The notes: generated from the letters alone by a model not told the origin. A stretch of DNA of 61,975 nucleotides from JBNARI01 sp049718765 (GCA_049718765.1 JBNARI010000009.1:1-61975); one strand, 5' to 3'. Positions 24,361 through 32,625 are shown, numbered from the stretch's first letter. Translations and numbers: made by a program.

Positions 24361-24999
24361 ATGCTCCGGAAAGGGGCAACAGTCCTAGTGTTTGTTGCCA
24401 TTGCCATTGCGGTGGTGTGCGCTCATGGCGTCAGACCAGCCCTGGCGGCATCCCGGGTCCACGTGGTGGTGCCAGGCGATACCCTGTGGCGAATTGCAGC
24501 CAAGTATGGGGTCACCGTGGAGTCTTTGGTCCAAGTGAATTACCTGACAAGTTCGTTAATAATACCTGGTCAAACCATTGTGATTCCAACAACAGCTCTT
24601 CAGCCAACAGGCATTCACCAGTGGTATCAGACGGGTTGGAACTTTGGCCCTGCTGAAATAGACCTGCTGGCCAGGTTGATTCGGGCCGAAGCTGAAGGCG
24701 AGCCATACGTGGGTCAGGTGGCGGTGGGAGCGGTGGTGCTCAACAGGCTGAGGAGCCCCCTGTTCCCAAAGCGCCTTGAGGACGTAATATACGAGCCTGA
24801 CCAGTTCGAACCTGTTGCCAACGGCACCATCAGCTTGCCTCCGACCCCTGAATCCATCAGGGCCGCCTTGGACGCGATTGCGGGCTGGGACCCAACTGGA
24901 GGAGCGCTTTACTTTTACAACCCTACCAAGGCGCACAGTGACTTCCTCGCCAGTAGGAAGCAGCTTGTGGCAATTGGCGGGCACGTGTTCCTGGTTTGA
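24361..24999 (+). CDS. LysM-containing SleB-type cell-wall hydrolase
   Basis: A 212-residue exported protein with a strong SD (AAGGAGGT). A signal peptide covers ~1-30. One LysM domain follows (~33-78: HVVVPGDTLWRIAAKYGVTVESLVQVN...IIPGQTIVIP) and binds glycan. A hydrolase-2 (SleB) domain occupies ~95-212 with the catalytic-type Glu region LARLIRAEAEGEPYVGQVAVGAVVLNR and the family-typical YEPDQFEPV, ALYFYNP and GGHVF. SleB is a cortex-lytic lytic transglycosylase active in spore germination; LysM-SleB fusions include vegetative and sporulation enzymes. In this spore former either role is possible. Confidence 0.9.
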   Translation: MLRKGATVLVFVAIAIAVVCAHGVRPALAASRVHVVVPGDTLWRIAAKYGVTVESLVQVNYLTSSLIIPGQTIVIPTTALQPTGIHQWYQTGWNFGPAEIDLLARLIRAEAEGEPYVGQVAVGAVVLNRLRSPLFPKRLEDVIYEPDQFEPVANGTISLPPTPESIRAALDAIAGWDPTGGALYFYNPTKAHSDFLASRKQLVAIGGHVFLV

Positions 25000-25005
25000 G
25001 ACGTG

Positions 25006-25011
25006 TATAAT
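25006..25011 (+). promoter_or_regulatory. Perfect -10 element 7 nt before the ttcA-like start codon
   Basis: TATAAT at 25006-25011 lies directly after the upstream stop codon, and the ATG at 25019 is where transcription would be expected to begin. No good -35 and no SD are visible. This suggests a leaderless or near-leaderless transcript. Confidence 0.5.
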
Positions 25012-25018
25012 AGTAGCC

Positions 25019-25747
25019 ATGAAGTATGCAGTCAAGTTGCTATTCAGGAAAGTAGGCCAGGCTCTGTCCGATTTCCGAATGATTGCTCCAAGAGACCATA
25101 TTGCGGTGGGAGTTTCTGGGGGCAAGGACAGCCTGGCCCTCCTTTACGCCCTGGTGCACTTTCAAAGGGTGTCCCCAGTGAGGTTCACCCTGACTGCAAT
25201 TACTGTAGACATGGGATGGCAGCAGGACTATTCTGAGATTTCCCGTTTCTGCCACCAACTTGGCGTGCAGCACACCGTGGTGCCATCCCTCATTGCTCCA
25301 GTGGTGTTCTGCATCAGGAACGAACCCAACCCATGTTCCCTCTGTGCCAAGTTACGCAGAGGAACGCTTAACAGTGCAGCCAAGAAGGCAGGGGCAAACA
25401 AAGTGGCACTCGCCCATCACTTGGACGACGCGGTGGAAACCATGATCATGAGCATGTTCTTCGAAGGAAGAGTGACCACGTTTTGGCCGGTTACCCACTT
25501 GGACCGAACCGGACTTACAGTTATTCGGCCCCTGGTTTATGTGCCAGAGCATCTTACCGTACAGCTGCAGAAGGTCATATCCCTTCCCGTACTGGCAACC
25601 CTTTGCCCTGTAGCAGGCAAGACCTCAAGGCACTGTGTAAAGCAGGCGTTAGCCCCCTTAAGGGCGGATCGCCTCACGGACCAGACCCTCCAAAAGGCCA
25701 TGGCAAAATACTGGGCGTCACAACCCCAGCAACCTTGCAAGGAATGA
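25019..25747 (+). CDS. TtcA/TtuA-family tRNA thiolation ATPase
   Basis: 242 residues of the PP-loop ATPase family that activates a tRNA base for sulfur insertion, as TtcA does for 2-thiocytidine at position 32. The PP-loop is GVSGGKDSLAL. A CxxC pair (NPCSLCAKLRRG) and the LAHHLDDAVETM motif match the family; two further cysteines occur near the end (ATLCPVAGK, SRHCVKQ). I use ATG 25019; upstream in-frame codons belong to the previous gene and have no homology. No SD precedes this ATG but a TATAAT lies 7 nt upstream. The 3' end overlaps the convergent MerR-like gene by 30 nt. The target base is not certain. Confidence 0.85.
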   Translation: MKYAVKLLFRKVGQALSDFRMIAPRDHIAVGVSGGKDSLALLYALVHFQRVSPVRFTLTAITVDMGWQQDYSEISRFCHQLGVQHTVVPSLIAPVVFCIRNEPNPCSLCAKLRRGTLNSAAKKAGANKVALAHHLDDAVETMIMSMFFEGRVTTFWPVTHLDRTGLTVIRPLVYVPEHLTVQLQKVISLPVLATLCPVAGKTSRHCVKQALAPLRADRLTDQTLQKAMAKYWASQPQQPCKE

Positions 25748-26191
25748 GCGTTTGCGCCTCGCCTTTCGAGACATGGGCTTCATAAGCTGGTAACGCAACT
25801 GCTGGATCTCCTGGTTTGTGCGGACCAGAGCTGTTAGCAGCCTGTCCCTTTCCTCAATTCTCTTTTGTTCGCTTTCCTTAAGCTGCCTCTTGATTTCCTC
25901 CAGCCTTGCCACCACTTCGTCACCAAAGCTGATTCCAGGCAACTCTTGGGGCTGCTCTAGACGCTTTGCTATTTCCGAGTCACTGAGGCCCAGCTTGCGC
26001 CATTCCAGCACCTTTCTTAGCCTTTCGATTTCCTGGTTGGAAAGCTCAAGGCCAGGCCCTCGACCATCGTCATCTGGGTCCATCACCTTTGACCCGAAAT
26101 CCCTCATGATTTGCCTGAAAGTGTGTGGTGAAATCCCAAGCTGACTGCACACCAGATCGGGCTCTAAGTACTTTTTCTGGTTTCCGTCCAT
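25718..26191 (-). CDS. MerR-like HTH protein with C-terminal coiled coil
   Basis: About 157 residues from ATG 26191; the SD is weak, so the start is uncertain. The N-terminal ~75 residues resemble a MerR-type winged helix: YLEPDLVCSQLGISPHTFRQIMRDFG as the HTH, then LSNQEIERLRKVLEWRKLGLSDSEIAKRL. The C-terminal half is a charged coiled coil (~85-140, DEVVARLEEIKRQLKESEQKRIEERD) ending in a very basic tail (SRKARRKRSF). This HTH-plus-coiled-coil layout resembles RacA-like chromosome-anchoring proteins as well as MerR-like regulators lacking an effector domain. Neighbours are spoIIP (divergent) and ttcA-like (convergent, 30-nt overlap). A sporulation link is suggested only by position and architecture. 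Confidence 0.65.
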   Translation of the reverse strand: MDGNQKKYLEPDLVCSQLGISPHTFRQIMRDFGSKVMDPDDDGRGPGLELSNQEIERLRKVLEWRKLGLSDSEIAKRLEQPQELPGISFGDEVVARLEEIKRQLKESEQKRIEERDRLLTALVRTNQEIQQLRYQLMKPMSRKARRKRSFLARLLGL

Positions 26192-26375
26192 GCTTTGTGT
26201 GGCCTGGCTCAGGCAAAGGGCCAAGCCAGAACCAGACCAGGCCTTCGCCTCCTTCCCGGATGTTGATTTGCCAAGGGTAGCCCAGAACTGGCCCTGAGTC
26301 CGGGAACACGCTGCTTCCGTCTTCTTAGATTCAACATGAACTGTCTGAAACCTGCAAAAAATACCCACAAGGAGA

Positions 26376-27284
26376 GTGGTCCCCCTGGGCAGACTCGCTC
26401 TAGTATGGTTTTGCGTTGCTCTAATGTTGGTAGGGGTGTTAGGTTACGGGCTGAGTCAGCGGGGAGGCAAACCCTGGACGTCAGAAACCCGGGAGCCCAC
26501 TTTGCTTCTTGACGAGTTCGGTAACATGGTGTGGGCCACGTGCCTACACGTGTCAGTCGGAGACAACTATGTGGGCCAAGCGAACTACAGGGCAACTGTG
26601 GTGAGGGTGGAAGGCAACAAAGCCTACCTCAAACGGGACGCTCAACAGGCAAGAGCGGCAGTTGCGGGCACGTCCCTGGCGCTTCCCCTTGGTGCTAGTA
26701 GCAAGTTGATTTGCCTGTATAGTACCCATACTGACGAGTCCTACGTGCCCACCGACGGTTCAGAAGCGTTGCCTGGGCAGGGTGGCATCATCAAAGTGGC
26801 ATCTGCGTTTGCCCAAGCCCTGTCGTCGGTAGGCTTCGTTGTGAAACATGACCCGACTGCCCACGACCCCCACGACGCCATGGCTTACACTCGCTCCCGG
26901 CGGACTGCAACCGCATTAGCTGCATTGAAACCTTACGCCATGTTCGACGTGCACAGGGACGCGGCTCCAGCCGAGGCATACGCAGCAGTGGTACGCGGAG
27001 TGGAAATTCAACAAATCATGATAGTGGTAGGCCGGCAAAACCCCTTTTCCAGCGCGAATATGTTCTTCGCCCTGAGAGTGAAGCAGGAAGCAGACAGGAT
27101 GTACCCTGGCCTGATCAGAGGCATTTTCATGGCCTCGGGGGATTACAACCAGGACTTGGATCCGGGAAGCTTACTGCTGGAGGTGGGCACCCACATGCTC
27201 CCAAGGGAACACGCTGAAAGGTCTGTGAGCTTCTTGGCGAGGGTACTGGCCTCGCTACTTGGGGTTCCAGGCTTCCCGTCCTGA
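26376..27284 (+). CDS. spoIIP: Stage II sporulation protein P (SpoIIP)
   Basis: A 302-residue membrane-anchored peptidoglycan amidase/endopeptidase of the SpoIIDMP machine that thins septal wall and drives engulfment. An N-terminal membrane anchor (~5-26) precedes a ~70-residue linker. The conserved catalytic domain follows: LYSTHTDESYVPTDGSE (zinc-binding His), VVKHDPTAHD, AYTRSRRTA, FDVHRDAAP, and the late LLLEVGTHMLP. The GTG 26376 start has GGAG only one or two nt upstream, so a slightly later start is possible. The 3' end overlaps the convergent PHP gene by 30 nt. In known spore formers it is transcribed in the mother cell. Confidence 0.92.
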   Translation: MVPLGRLALVWFCVALMLVGVLGYGLSQRGGKPWTSETREPTLLLDEFGNMVWATCLHVSVGDNYVGQANYRATVVRVEGNKAYLKRDAQQARAAVAGTSLALPLGASSKLICLYSTHTDESYVPTDGSEALPGQGGIIKVASAFAQALSSVGFVVKHDPTAHDPHDAMAYTRSRRTATALAALKPYAMFDVHRDAAPAEAYAAVVRGVEIQQIMIVVGRQNPFSSANMFFALRVKQEADRMYPGLIRGIFMASGDYNQDLDPGSLLLEVGTHMLPREHAERSVSFLARVLASLLGVPGFPS

Positions 27285-28148
27285 CTTCCCCCTTTCCCTT
27301 ATCGCGTGGGCTTCCTGAGCGATTCGTTGTGCCCACTCTAGCGGCACCTTAACATCGCCAACTTCGTTGCCGTACTCTCCCTGGGGACCATGACTATCTG
27401 AACCTCCGGACAGTAACAACCCAAGCTGAGTGGCAAGACAGCAGTACCTGTAAACGTCCTCCTCTGAATGGGATGGATGTTTGACTTCCAGCCCCCTCAG
27501 ACCGGAAACCACCAATCTCCTGATGAGGTGCTCAGGGATAGGCCCAAGCCCGGGATGCGCCAAGACCGGTACTCCACCCCAGCCCAGGATTGCCTCCACT
27601 GCCTCCTCGGGCCTTATTTTGTACCTTTCTACATAGGCTGGCTTTCCGCGTTGAAGGTAGCTTGCAAAGGCTTCAGCTTCACTGGAAGCAAAGCCCTTCC
27701 TAGCAAGCAGCCTAGCTACATGGGGTCTTCCTGGGGAACCGTTTCCTGCTTCCTTAATGGCTTCCTCAAGCGTTATGGGTATCCCCAGCCCCCTCAACCT
27801 GGAAACCATCTTCTCCATGCGTTTTACCCTCGCACAAACCAGCCTGTCAAAGAACTGCTGCACTTGCTTGTCTCCAATTGGAATGAAGTACCCCAAAACG
27901 TGCACGTCTGTCTCATTCCATTCGCAGCTGAGTTCCACTGCAGGTATCACTTGAATGCCGCCAATCTGTGCTGCTCTAGCCATTGCAGCCCCAACGCCGG
28001 AAATGCTATCATGATCTGCAACCGCCACCGCTTTAAGACCTATAGAAGCCGCTAGTTCTACGGTTTCCTCGGGAGTGAGGTAGCCGTCTGAAGCGGTAGT
28101 GTGAACATGCAAGTCAGCCCAGCCCACCTCGACCATCCTCATCGCCAC
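27255..28148 (-). CDS. PHP-domain phosphoesterase
   Basis: A 297-residue protein of the polymerase-and-histidinol-phosphatase superfamily. Metal-site motifs are visible: DLHVHTTASDG at the N-terminus, VADHDSISG, PAVELSCEW, the VLAHPGLG region, and SGGSDSHGP near the end. Length and motif order match the single-domain PHP group that includes YciV (RNase AM) and nucleoside 3',5'-bisphosphate phosphatases, which trim short RNAs or pAp. The start is GTG 28148, or ATG 28142/28136. It follows the amidohydrolase gene by 2 nt in the same operon and overlaps spoIIP's 3' end by 30 nt. Confidence 0.9.
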   Translation of the reverse strand: MAMRMVEVGWADLHVHTTASDGYLTPEETVELAASIGLKAVAVADHDSISGVGAAMARAAQIGGIQVIPAVELSCEWNETDVHVLGYFIPIGDKQVQQFFDRLVCARVKRMEKMVSRLRGLGIPITLEEAIKEAGNGSPGRPHVARLLARKGFASSEAEAFASYLQRGKPAYVERYKIRPEEAVEAILGWGGVPVLAHPGLGPIPEHLIRRLVVSGLRGLEVKHPSHSEEDVYRYCCLATQLGLLLSGGSDSHGPQGEYGNEVGDVKVPLEWAQRIAQEAHAIRERGKSGREAWNPK

Positions 28149-28150
28149 CC

Positions 28151-28984
28151 TTATACAATTGGGAATAAGGAGAGCGCGTTTCTACTCAAAATAGCCTCTG
28201 ATTCTTCGCTGCTTAGTCCTGCCTCGGTGATTTGGCGTTTATACCTTTCATACCCAAGCAACGGGAAATCCGAGCCAAAGAGCGTTTTCCTCAAAACGCC
28301 TGCTTCTTTCAGCACTCGGTAAACGTTGCATTTGTACAGCAACGGGACTGCAGCTGTGTCATACCAGACATTCTCCAGGTCCTTGGCCACCTCTGGCATC
28401 AGCTCGTAGAAGGGGAGTCCTCCCCCTAGGTGCGGATAAACGATGTTAAGACCAGGGTGCTTACGGGCAAACTCCCACGCTTGCACCGGGCCAACATTTG
28501 TCTTCCCTGGATACACGTGGCCAACCTGCTCGTTGACGTGAAGCATTAGGGGCATCCCTGCTTCTTTGCATAGGCCAGCTAATGTTCGGATTTCCCTGCC
28601 CAACAAGTCGAAGCCTTGTCCTTCCGGGAAAAGTTCCCCCACTCCCTTGAGCCCCAAGTCAATACCCCTTGCAAACTCGGCTTCGAGCCCTGGCCGCGCA
28701 GGGTTGACCACCATCAGTCCAAGCAAGCGGTCGTGTCTGCTTTTGACCATTGCCGCAACATACTCATTGATCTCCCTGCAACGTCCGGGGTCCTCCAAGG
28801 CATAGCCGAATACTACCATGCGTATTCCCTTGTCCTCAGATTCAGCTAAGGCTTCCTCACAGCTCGCAAACCTCGCCCTTGGTGAACTGGCAAGCGTTGC
28901 TAGGTATGGCTCTTTCTGGCATACGCGCTCCAGCTTGGAAATCATTTCGGGAGGGAGGACGTGGACGTGGCAATCAACTATCAA
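28151..28984 (-). CDS. Amidohydrolase-2 family metal-dependent hydrolase
   Basis: 277 residues forming a TIM-barrel amidohydrolase. The N-terminal metal motif is DCHVHVLP. Later strands carry GVGELFPEGQG, a His (PLMLHVNEQVGH), PHLGGG and the C-terminal FGSDFPLL with the last metal Asp. Relatives are decarboxylases or hydrolases of varied substrates, so the reaction is not predictable. It is followed 2 nt later by the PHP phosphoesterase gene; the two are co-transcribed. Upstream, after ~145 nt with nothing I can call, lies spoVS. Confidence 0.85.
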   Translation of the reverse strand: MIVDCHVHVLPPEMISKLERVCQKEPYLATLASSPRARFASCEEALAESEDKGIRMVVFGYALEDPGRCREINEYVAAMVKSRHDRLLGLMVVNPARPGLEAEFARGIDLGLKGVGELFPEGQGFDLLGREIRTLAGLCKEAGMPLMLHVNEQVGHVYPGKTNVGPVQAWEFARKHPGLNIVYPHLGGGLPFYELMPEVAKDLENVWYDTAAVPLLYKCNVYRVLKEAGVLRKTLFGSDFPLLGYERYKRQITEAGLSSEESEAILSRNALSLFPIV

Positions 28985-29128
28985 ACTATCACTACCCTTC
29001 CAAAATAGGTTTCGTTATCCTCCCTCTTGGTTCATTCGTCAAGCGACGGCTCTCTCCTGCTGCATGCAACAAAATGAGGAGCCCGCCTCCCACGGCGAGC
29101 TCCCAATGTACGTTTTTGTCCCAACTTC

Positions 29129-29389
29129 TTATCTTGGCCCTACAATGAGCTTAATGGCTGTCCTTTCTTCTCCATCGATCTGCACATCGGTAAAAGCCGG
29201 AACACAAACCAAGTCGATGCCACTGGGAGCAACAAATCCTCTGGCAATTGCCACCGCTTTCACCGCCTGGTTGATTGCGCCTGCACCAATAGCCTGAATC
29301 TCCGCATGACCCCTCTCCCGGATGACTCCAGCCAACGCCCCTGCCACTGCATTGGGATTGGACTTTGAAGAAACCTTGAGTACCTCCAC
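29129..29389 (-). CDS. spoVS: Stage V sporulation protein S (SpoVS)
   Basis: An 86-residue single-domain protein of the Alba-like SpoVS family, which may bind nucleic acid and is needed for normal spore-coat assembly in Bacillus. It matches over its whole length: MEVLKVSSKSNPNAVAGALAGVIRE, IQAIGAGAINQAVKAVAIARGFVAPSGIDL, and a C-terminal basic TAIKLIV. GTG start with GGAGGT 11 nt upstream. It follows ymdB, the common Firmicutes order rny-ymdB-spoVS, but a promoter candidate of its own lies in the 131-nt gap. About 145 nt without a gene separate it from the amidohydrolase. Confidence 0.96.
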   Translation of the reverse strand: MEVLKVSSKSNPNAVAGALAGVIRERGHAEIQAIGAGAINQAVKAVAIARGFVAPSGIDLVCVPAFTDVQIDGEERTAIKLIVGPR

Positions 29390-29469
29390 GGTTTTACATA
29401 CCTCCCAGCGTCCTCAACAGCATTGGTTTGCTTAGGTCCTACTTGAAGTTTATGGCTCGGGTTAGTCTA

Positions 29470-29499
29470 ATGTTACTACAAACGGGGTGTCCTTTTCAA
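29470..29499 (-). promoter_or_regulatory. Candidate sigma-A promoter of spoVS
   Basis: On the minus strand TTGAAA (29494-29499), 18 nt, then TAACAT (29470-29475), ~80 nt before the spoVS start and just after ymdB. In Bacillus spoVS uses sigma-H; I do not see a good sigma-H match here. Confidence 0.35.
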
Positions 29500-29520
29500 G
29501 ACTTTTTTTGTAATTCGATC

Positions 29521-30309
29521 TTATTCCCCTTCGGTTATGAATATCCGGGAAATGCTCGAGGCTAGTCCAGTTTGATCGTCCACTTCAAGTTCCACACCGC
29601 AGAACTGCCGCGGGCCCTTTGCTACTTCGAATCTCACTGGCAGCTGAGTTAAGAAACGCCTCATCACCAGCTCCCTATCAATGCCTATCACCGAATCCCT
29701 CGGGCCAGTCATCCCCGCGTCAGTGATATAACCAGTACCTGCCGGGAGGATCCTTTCGTCTGCGGTTTGAACGTGGGTGTGGGTACCTATCACCGCCGAA
29801 ACCCGGCCGTCGAGAAACCAGCCCATGGCAACCTTCTCAGACGTGGCTTCGGCATGAAAATCCACCAGTATGCATTTGGTCGTCTGGGCAAGGGACTGAA
29901 TTGCCTTCTCTACGGCCCTAAAAGGGCACTCCAGTAGTGAAGAATTAAAAACGCGGCCGCAAAGGTTGATCACGGCCACGGGACGTTGGTTCCTCGCGTT
30001 TACCACCGTTACCCCAGTGCCTGGAACACCTGGGGGGTAATTCAAGGGTCTCACAAGGTTTGGAGTCTTGTCGATAAACTCAAATATCTCCTTCTTGTCC
30101 CACGTGTGGTTGCCAAGGGTTAGGACGTCGATGCCCATGGCAAACAACTCTTTGCACACTTCCCCCGTGAGGCCATTTCCCCCTGCTGCGTTTTCCGCAT
30201 TTGCTATGGTCAAATCGTAGTGCTTTCTGGCCCGGATCTCGCTCAGCACTTGCTTTGCAAATGACCTCCCAGGCCTACCCACAATGTCTCCTACAAAAAG
30301 GATCCTCAC
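29521..30309 (-). CDS. ymdB: YmdB-family metallophosphoesterase
   Basis: A 262-residue calcineurin-like phosphoesterase (TIGR00282 family). Motifs: FVGDIVGRPGR, ANAENAAGGNGL, TLGNHTWDKKE, VDFHAEATSEK, GTHTHVQTADERIL and YITDAGMTGP. The Bacillus homologue cleaves cyclic nucleotides in vitro and influences late adaptive responses including biofilm formation. The GTG start overlaps the preceding gene by 4 nt, so it is coupled to the uncharacterised gene and in line with rny. Confidence 0.95.
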   Translation of the reverse strand: MRILFVGDIVGRPGRSFAKQVLSEIRARKHYDLTIANAENAAGGNGLTGEVCKELFAMGIDVLTLGNHTWDKKEIFEFIDKTPNLVRPLNYPPGVPGTGVTVVNARNQRPVAVINLCGRVFNSSLLECPFRAVEKAIQSLAQTTKCILVDFHAEATSEKVAMGWFLDGRVSAVIGTHTHVQTADERILPAGTGYITDAGMTGPRDSVIGIDRELVMRRFLTQLPVRFEVAKGPRQFCGVELEVDDQTGLASSISRIFITEGE

Positions 30310-30812
30310 TTGTTGAACACCACCACCTGCCCGTTGTCCCTTATAGCCACAAATCCCTTTCTGGCCTTGGTTTGCCTCATGGTATCCAGGGTCTCTTCTA
30401 TGATCTCTTCTTGCATTAGCTGTTCTTCCTGGGGCACCACCTGCGATACACGGCCAGGGTCAATCCCTTCCCTCATCACCCGCGCACCCAAGTAGTCGGA
30501 GACGAGGGCAGTGATGAGGGAAATCTCATCCCTGTCCAGCGTCTCCACGTCCCTCTCAACTTCGACTATGCTAATGGGGTAACCGCTGGAAAGCTTCACG
30601 TTGAGAGTTTTGGGATTGGCCCATCTGAGAACCGAGTAAGTCTCTAGGGCTTCTTTCAGCTTTTGGGAAAGTTCCCGAAAGCCCTGGGTGCTCACCCGCC
30701 CCTGGACCAAGAAGCTGAACTGCAACGTGCGCTCCTTTGGGTTGAACCTCACCATAGCCACCTCTGGGTAGCGCGCCAGAAGCGACACCGAAAAGTTAAC
30801 GCCTTCAGTCAC
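30306..30812 (-). CDS. Uncharacterised protein between rny and ymdB
   Basis: 168 residues, GTG start 33 nt after the rny stop, 4-nt overlap with ymdB. I do not recognise a family. The first ~100 residues look like mixed alpha/beta (MVRFNPKERTLQFSFLVQGRVS, TLNVKLSSGYPISIVEVERDVETLDRDEISLITALVSDY). An acidic helical stretch follows (~125-150, QEEQLMQEEIIEETLDTMRQT). It ends with a basic KARKGF and a short strand IRDNGQVVVFNK. No signal peptide or membrane segment. Being wedged between an mRNA-decay nuclease and a phosphodiesterase linked to it suggests a role in RNA turnover or its control, but this is context only. Confidence 0.7.
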   Translation of the reverse strand: MTEGVNFSVSLLARYPEVAMVRFNPKERTLQFSFLVQGRVSTQGFRELSQKLKEALETYSVLRWANPKTLNVKLSSGYPISIVEVERDVETLDRDEISLITALVSDYLGARVMREGIDPGRVSQVVPQEEQLMQEEIIEETLDTMRQTKARKGFVAIRDNGQVVVFNK

Positions 30813-30845
30813 TCTGTTTCGGGTTGTCAGCGGTTGCTCACCATC

Positions 30846-32342
30846 CTACTTGGCATAGTCAACTGCACGCACTTCCCTGATGACTGTCACTTTGATTTGA
30901 CCAGGATATTCTAACTCGCTTTCCACTTTCCTTGCTATATCCCTCACCAGCTTTTGAGCTGCGAGATCATCGACCTTCTCAGGCTTGACCATAATGCGTA
31001 TTTCCCTACCTGCCTGAATGGCATAGGCCTTCTCGACCCCTTCAAAGGAGTCAGCAATTTCTTCCAGCTTCTGAAGGCGTTTGATGTATGCCTCCAGAGT
31101 TTCCCTCCTCGCACCAGGTCTGGAGGCCGAAATTGCATCGGCAGCAGACACAATGAACGCCTCGGGAGTGCGGGGCTCCACGTCACCGTGGTGCGCCTCA
31201 ACCGCGTGTATTACTTCGGGGCTCTCCTTGTACTTTTTGAGCAAGTTAACCCCAATCAGCACGTGGGAGCCCTCCATCTGGTGGTCAACGCCCTTGCCAA
31301 TATCATGAAGTAGCCCAGCACGTTTTGCAACTTGAATGTCAGCTCCAATTTCCGCAGCCATCGCCCCAGCCAAGTGAGCTACTTCAATAGAATGCTTGAG
31401 CACGTTTTGCCCGTAGCTCGTCCTAAACCGCAGCCTCCCTAGAAGTCTGATCAGCTCTGGGTGCAGGCCATGTACGCCTGTCTCCACCGCAGCTGCCTCG
31501 CCTTCCTCCCTGATCTGCGCGTCGATTTCCTTTTGTGCCTTTTGGACCATTTCTTCAATCCGTGCAGGGTGTATCCTACCGTCCTGGATCAGCTTCTCCA
31601 GGGCAAGCCTGGCCACTTCCCTTCGAATGGGGTCGAAGGCAGACAGGATGACAGCCTCTGGCGTGTCATCAATGATCAGGTCCACGCCAGTGAGGTTCTC
31701 CAGGGTTCTGATGTTCCTGCCTTCCCTTCCGATGATGCGCCCCTTCATTTCGTCGCCAGGCAAGGGCACCACTGACACAGTGGCCTCAGCGGTGTGGTCA
31801 GCTGCGCACTTTTGGATCGCAAGGCTGATGATGTCCCTCGCCCTTTTCTCCGCTTCTTCCCGTGCTTTTGTCTCTATTGACTTGATCAGCGCAAGCGCTT
31901 CCTGCTGAGCTTGGGCTTCTACCTGTGCCATAAGTAGCTTCTTTGCTTCTTCAGTGGACAATCCAGATATGCGCTCCAGCTCAGCAATTTGCTTCTGTTT
32001 GAGCTCGTTCACTTGCTCTGTAAGGCGTTCCAGCTCCTTTTCGCGGCGTGCTACAGCTTCTTCCTTCTTTTCTAGCAACTCCATTTTTCTGTCGAGGGAC
32101 TCCTCTTTTTGAGAAAGCCTCCTCTCCATGCGCTGTACCTCGGCCCTTCGCTCCCGAATGTCGCGGTCTAGGTCAGACCGAAGTTTGTGGAGCTCCTCCT
32201 TGGCCTCAACCATTGCCTCGCGCTTGGCAGCTTCTGCCTCTTTCCTGGCCTCGCTGATGATCCTGCGCGCCAGCTCTTCGGCGGAAGCAATTTTAGCCTC
32301 GGCAGTCAGCTTTCTAACCACATAACCTGCTGCACATCCCAA
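30846..32342 (-). CDS. rny: Ribonuclease Y
   Basis: An endoribonuclease that initiates mRNA decay at the membrane. The N-terminal ~180 residues are a long charged coiled coil (KIASAEELARRIISEARKEAEA, KLRSDLDRDIRERRAEVQRMERRLSQKEESL). A KH domain follows (KGRIIGREGRNIRTLE), then the HD domain (LKHSIEVAHLAG, RAGLLHDIGKGVDH) with metal ligands. The first ordinary start in frame is TTG 32342, which would lose most of the membrane anchor. In frame upstream, to the TGA at 32385-32387, the sequence encodes IGAILWVLVGVVLG, just the anchor other RNase Y proteins have, and a strong SD GGAGGAGGTGA precedes an ATA (32376-32378). A non-standard start codon or a frameshift is likely. Internal motifs are all intact. 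Confidence 0.93.
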   Translation of the reverse strand: MGCAAGYVVRKLTAEAKIASAEELARRIISEARKEAEAAKREAMVEAKEELHKLRSDLDRDIRERRAEVQRMERRLSQKEESLDRKMELLEKKEEAVARREKELERLTEQVNELKQKQIAELERISGLSTEEAKKLLMAQVEAQAQQEALALIKSIETKAREEAEKRARDIISLAIQKCAADHTAEATVSVVPLPGDEMKGRIIGREGRNIRTLENLTGVDLIIDDTPEAVILSAFDPIRREVARLALEKLIQDGRIHPARIEEMVQKAQKEIDAQIREEGEAAAVETGVHGLHPELIRLLGRLRFRTSYGQNVLKHSIEVAHLAGAMAAEIGADIQVAKRAGLLHDIGKGVDHQMEGSHVLIGVNLLKKYKESPEVIHAVEAHHGDVEPRTPEAFIVSAADAISASRPGARRETLEAYIKRLQKLEEIADSFEGVEKAYAIQAGREIRIMVKPEKVDDLAAQKLVRDIARKVESELEYPGQIKVTVIREVRAVDYAK

Positions 32343-32400
32343 AACAACTCCAACTAGTACCCAAAGAATAGCGCCTATAGTTGCTCACCTCCTCCAAGGT

Positions 32401-32425
32401 GCTGCGCCGCAGGTTACAGCGCAGC
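32401..32425. repeat. Inverted repeat in the rny leader
   Basis: GCTGCGC (32401-32407) and GCGCAGC (32419-32425) form a 7-bp stem with an 11-nt loop, just upstream of the rny Shine-Dalgarno site. It may be an RNA hairpin in the leader. RNase Y control through its own leader is conceivable, but no evidence beyond the repeat is visible. Confidence 0.4.
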
Positions 32426-32567
32426 AAGTGCAAGCCCTTCCAAGCCCGGCCAGGCGCACCTAGCTTCTCTACATAAAGGGCCAACAAAGGTCGGCGCTCC
32501 AGTACCTGCTTGGAAGCAACCCTGGCAATACCGCCCAGCAAGGCCACAAGTTTCCGGACAAAAACAT

Positions 32568-32589
32568 AAAGCCGAGTGGACTCGGCTTT
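32568..32589 (-). terminator. Rho-independent terminator after recX
   Basis: A 9-bp stem AAAGCCGAG/CTCGGCTTT with a TGGA loop; on the minus strand it is followed by ATGTTTTTG, a good U tract. It lies 37 nt after the recX stop and ends the cinA-recX transcript before rny. The plus-strand side has TTTT as well. Confidence 0.8.
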
Positions 32590-32625
32590 TCATGAGACAC
32601 ATGACTTTGTCCCTGGTCTTCAGTA

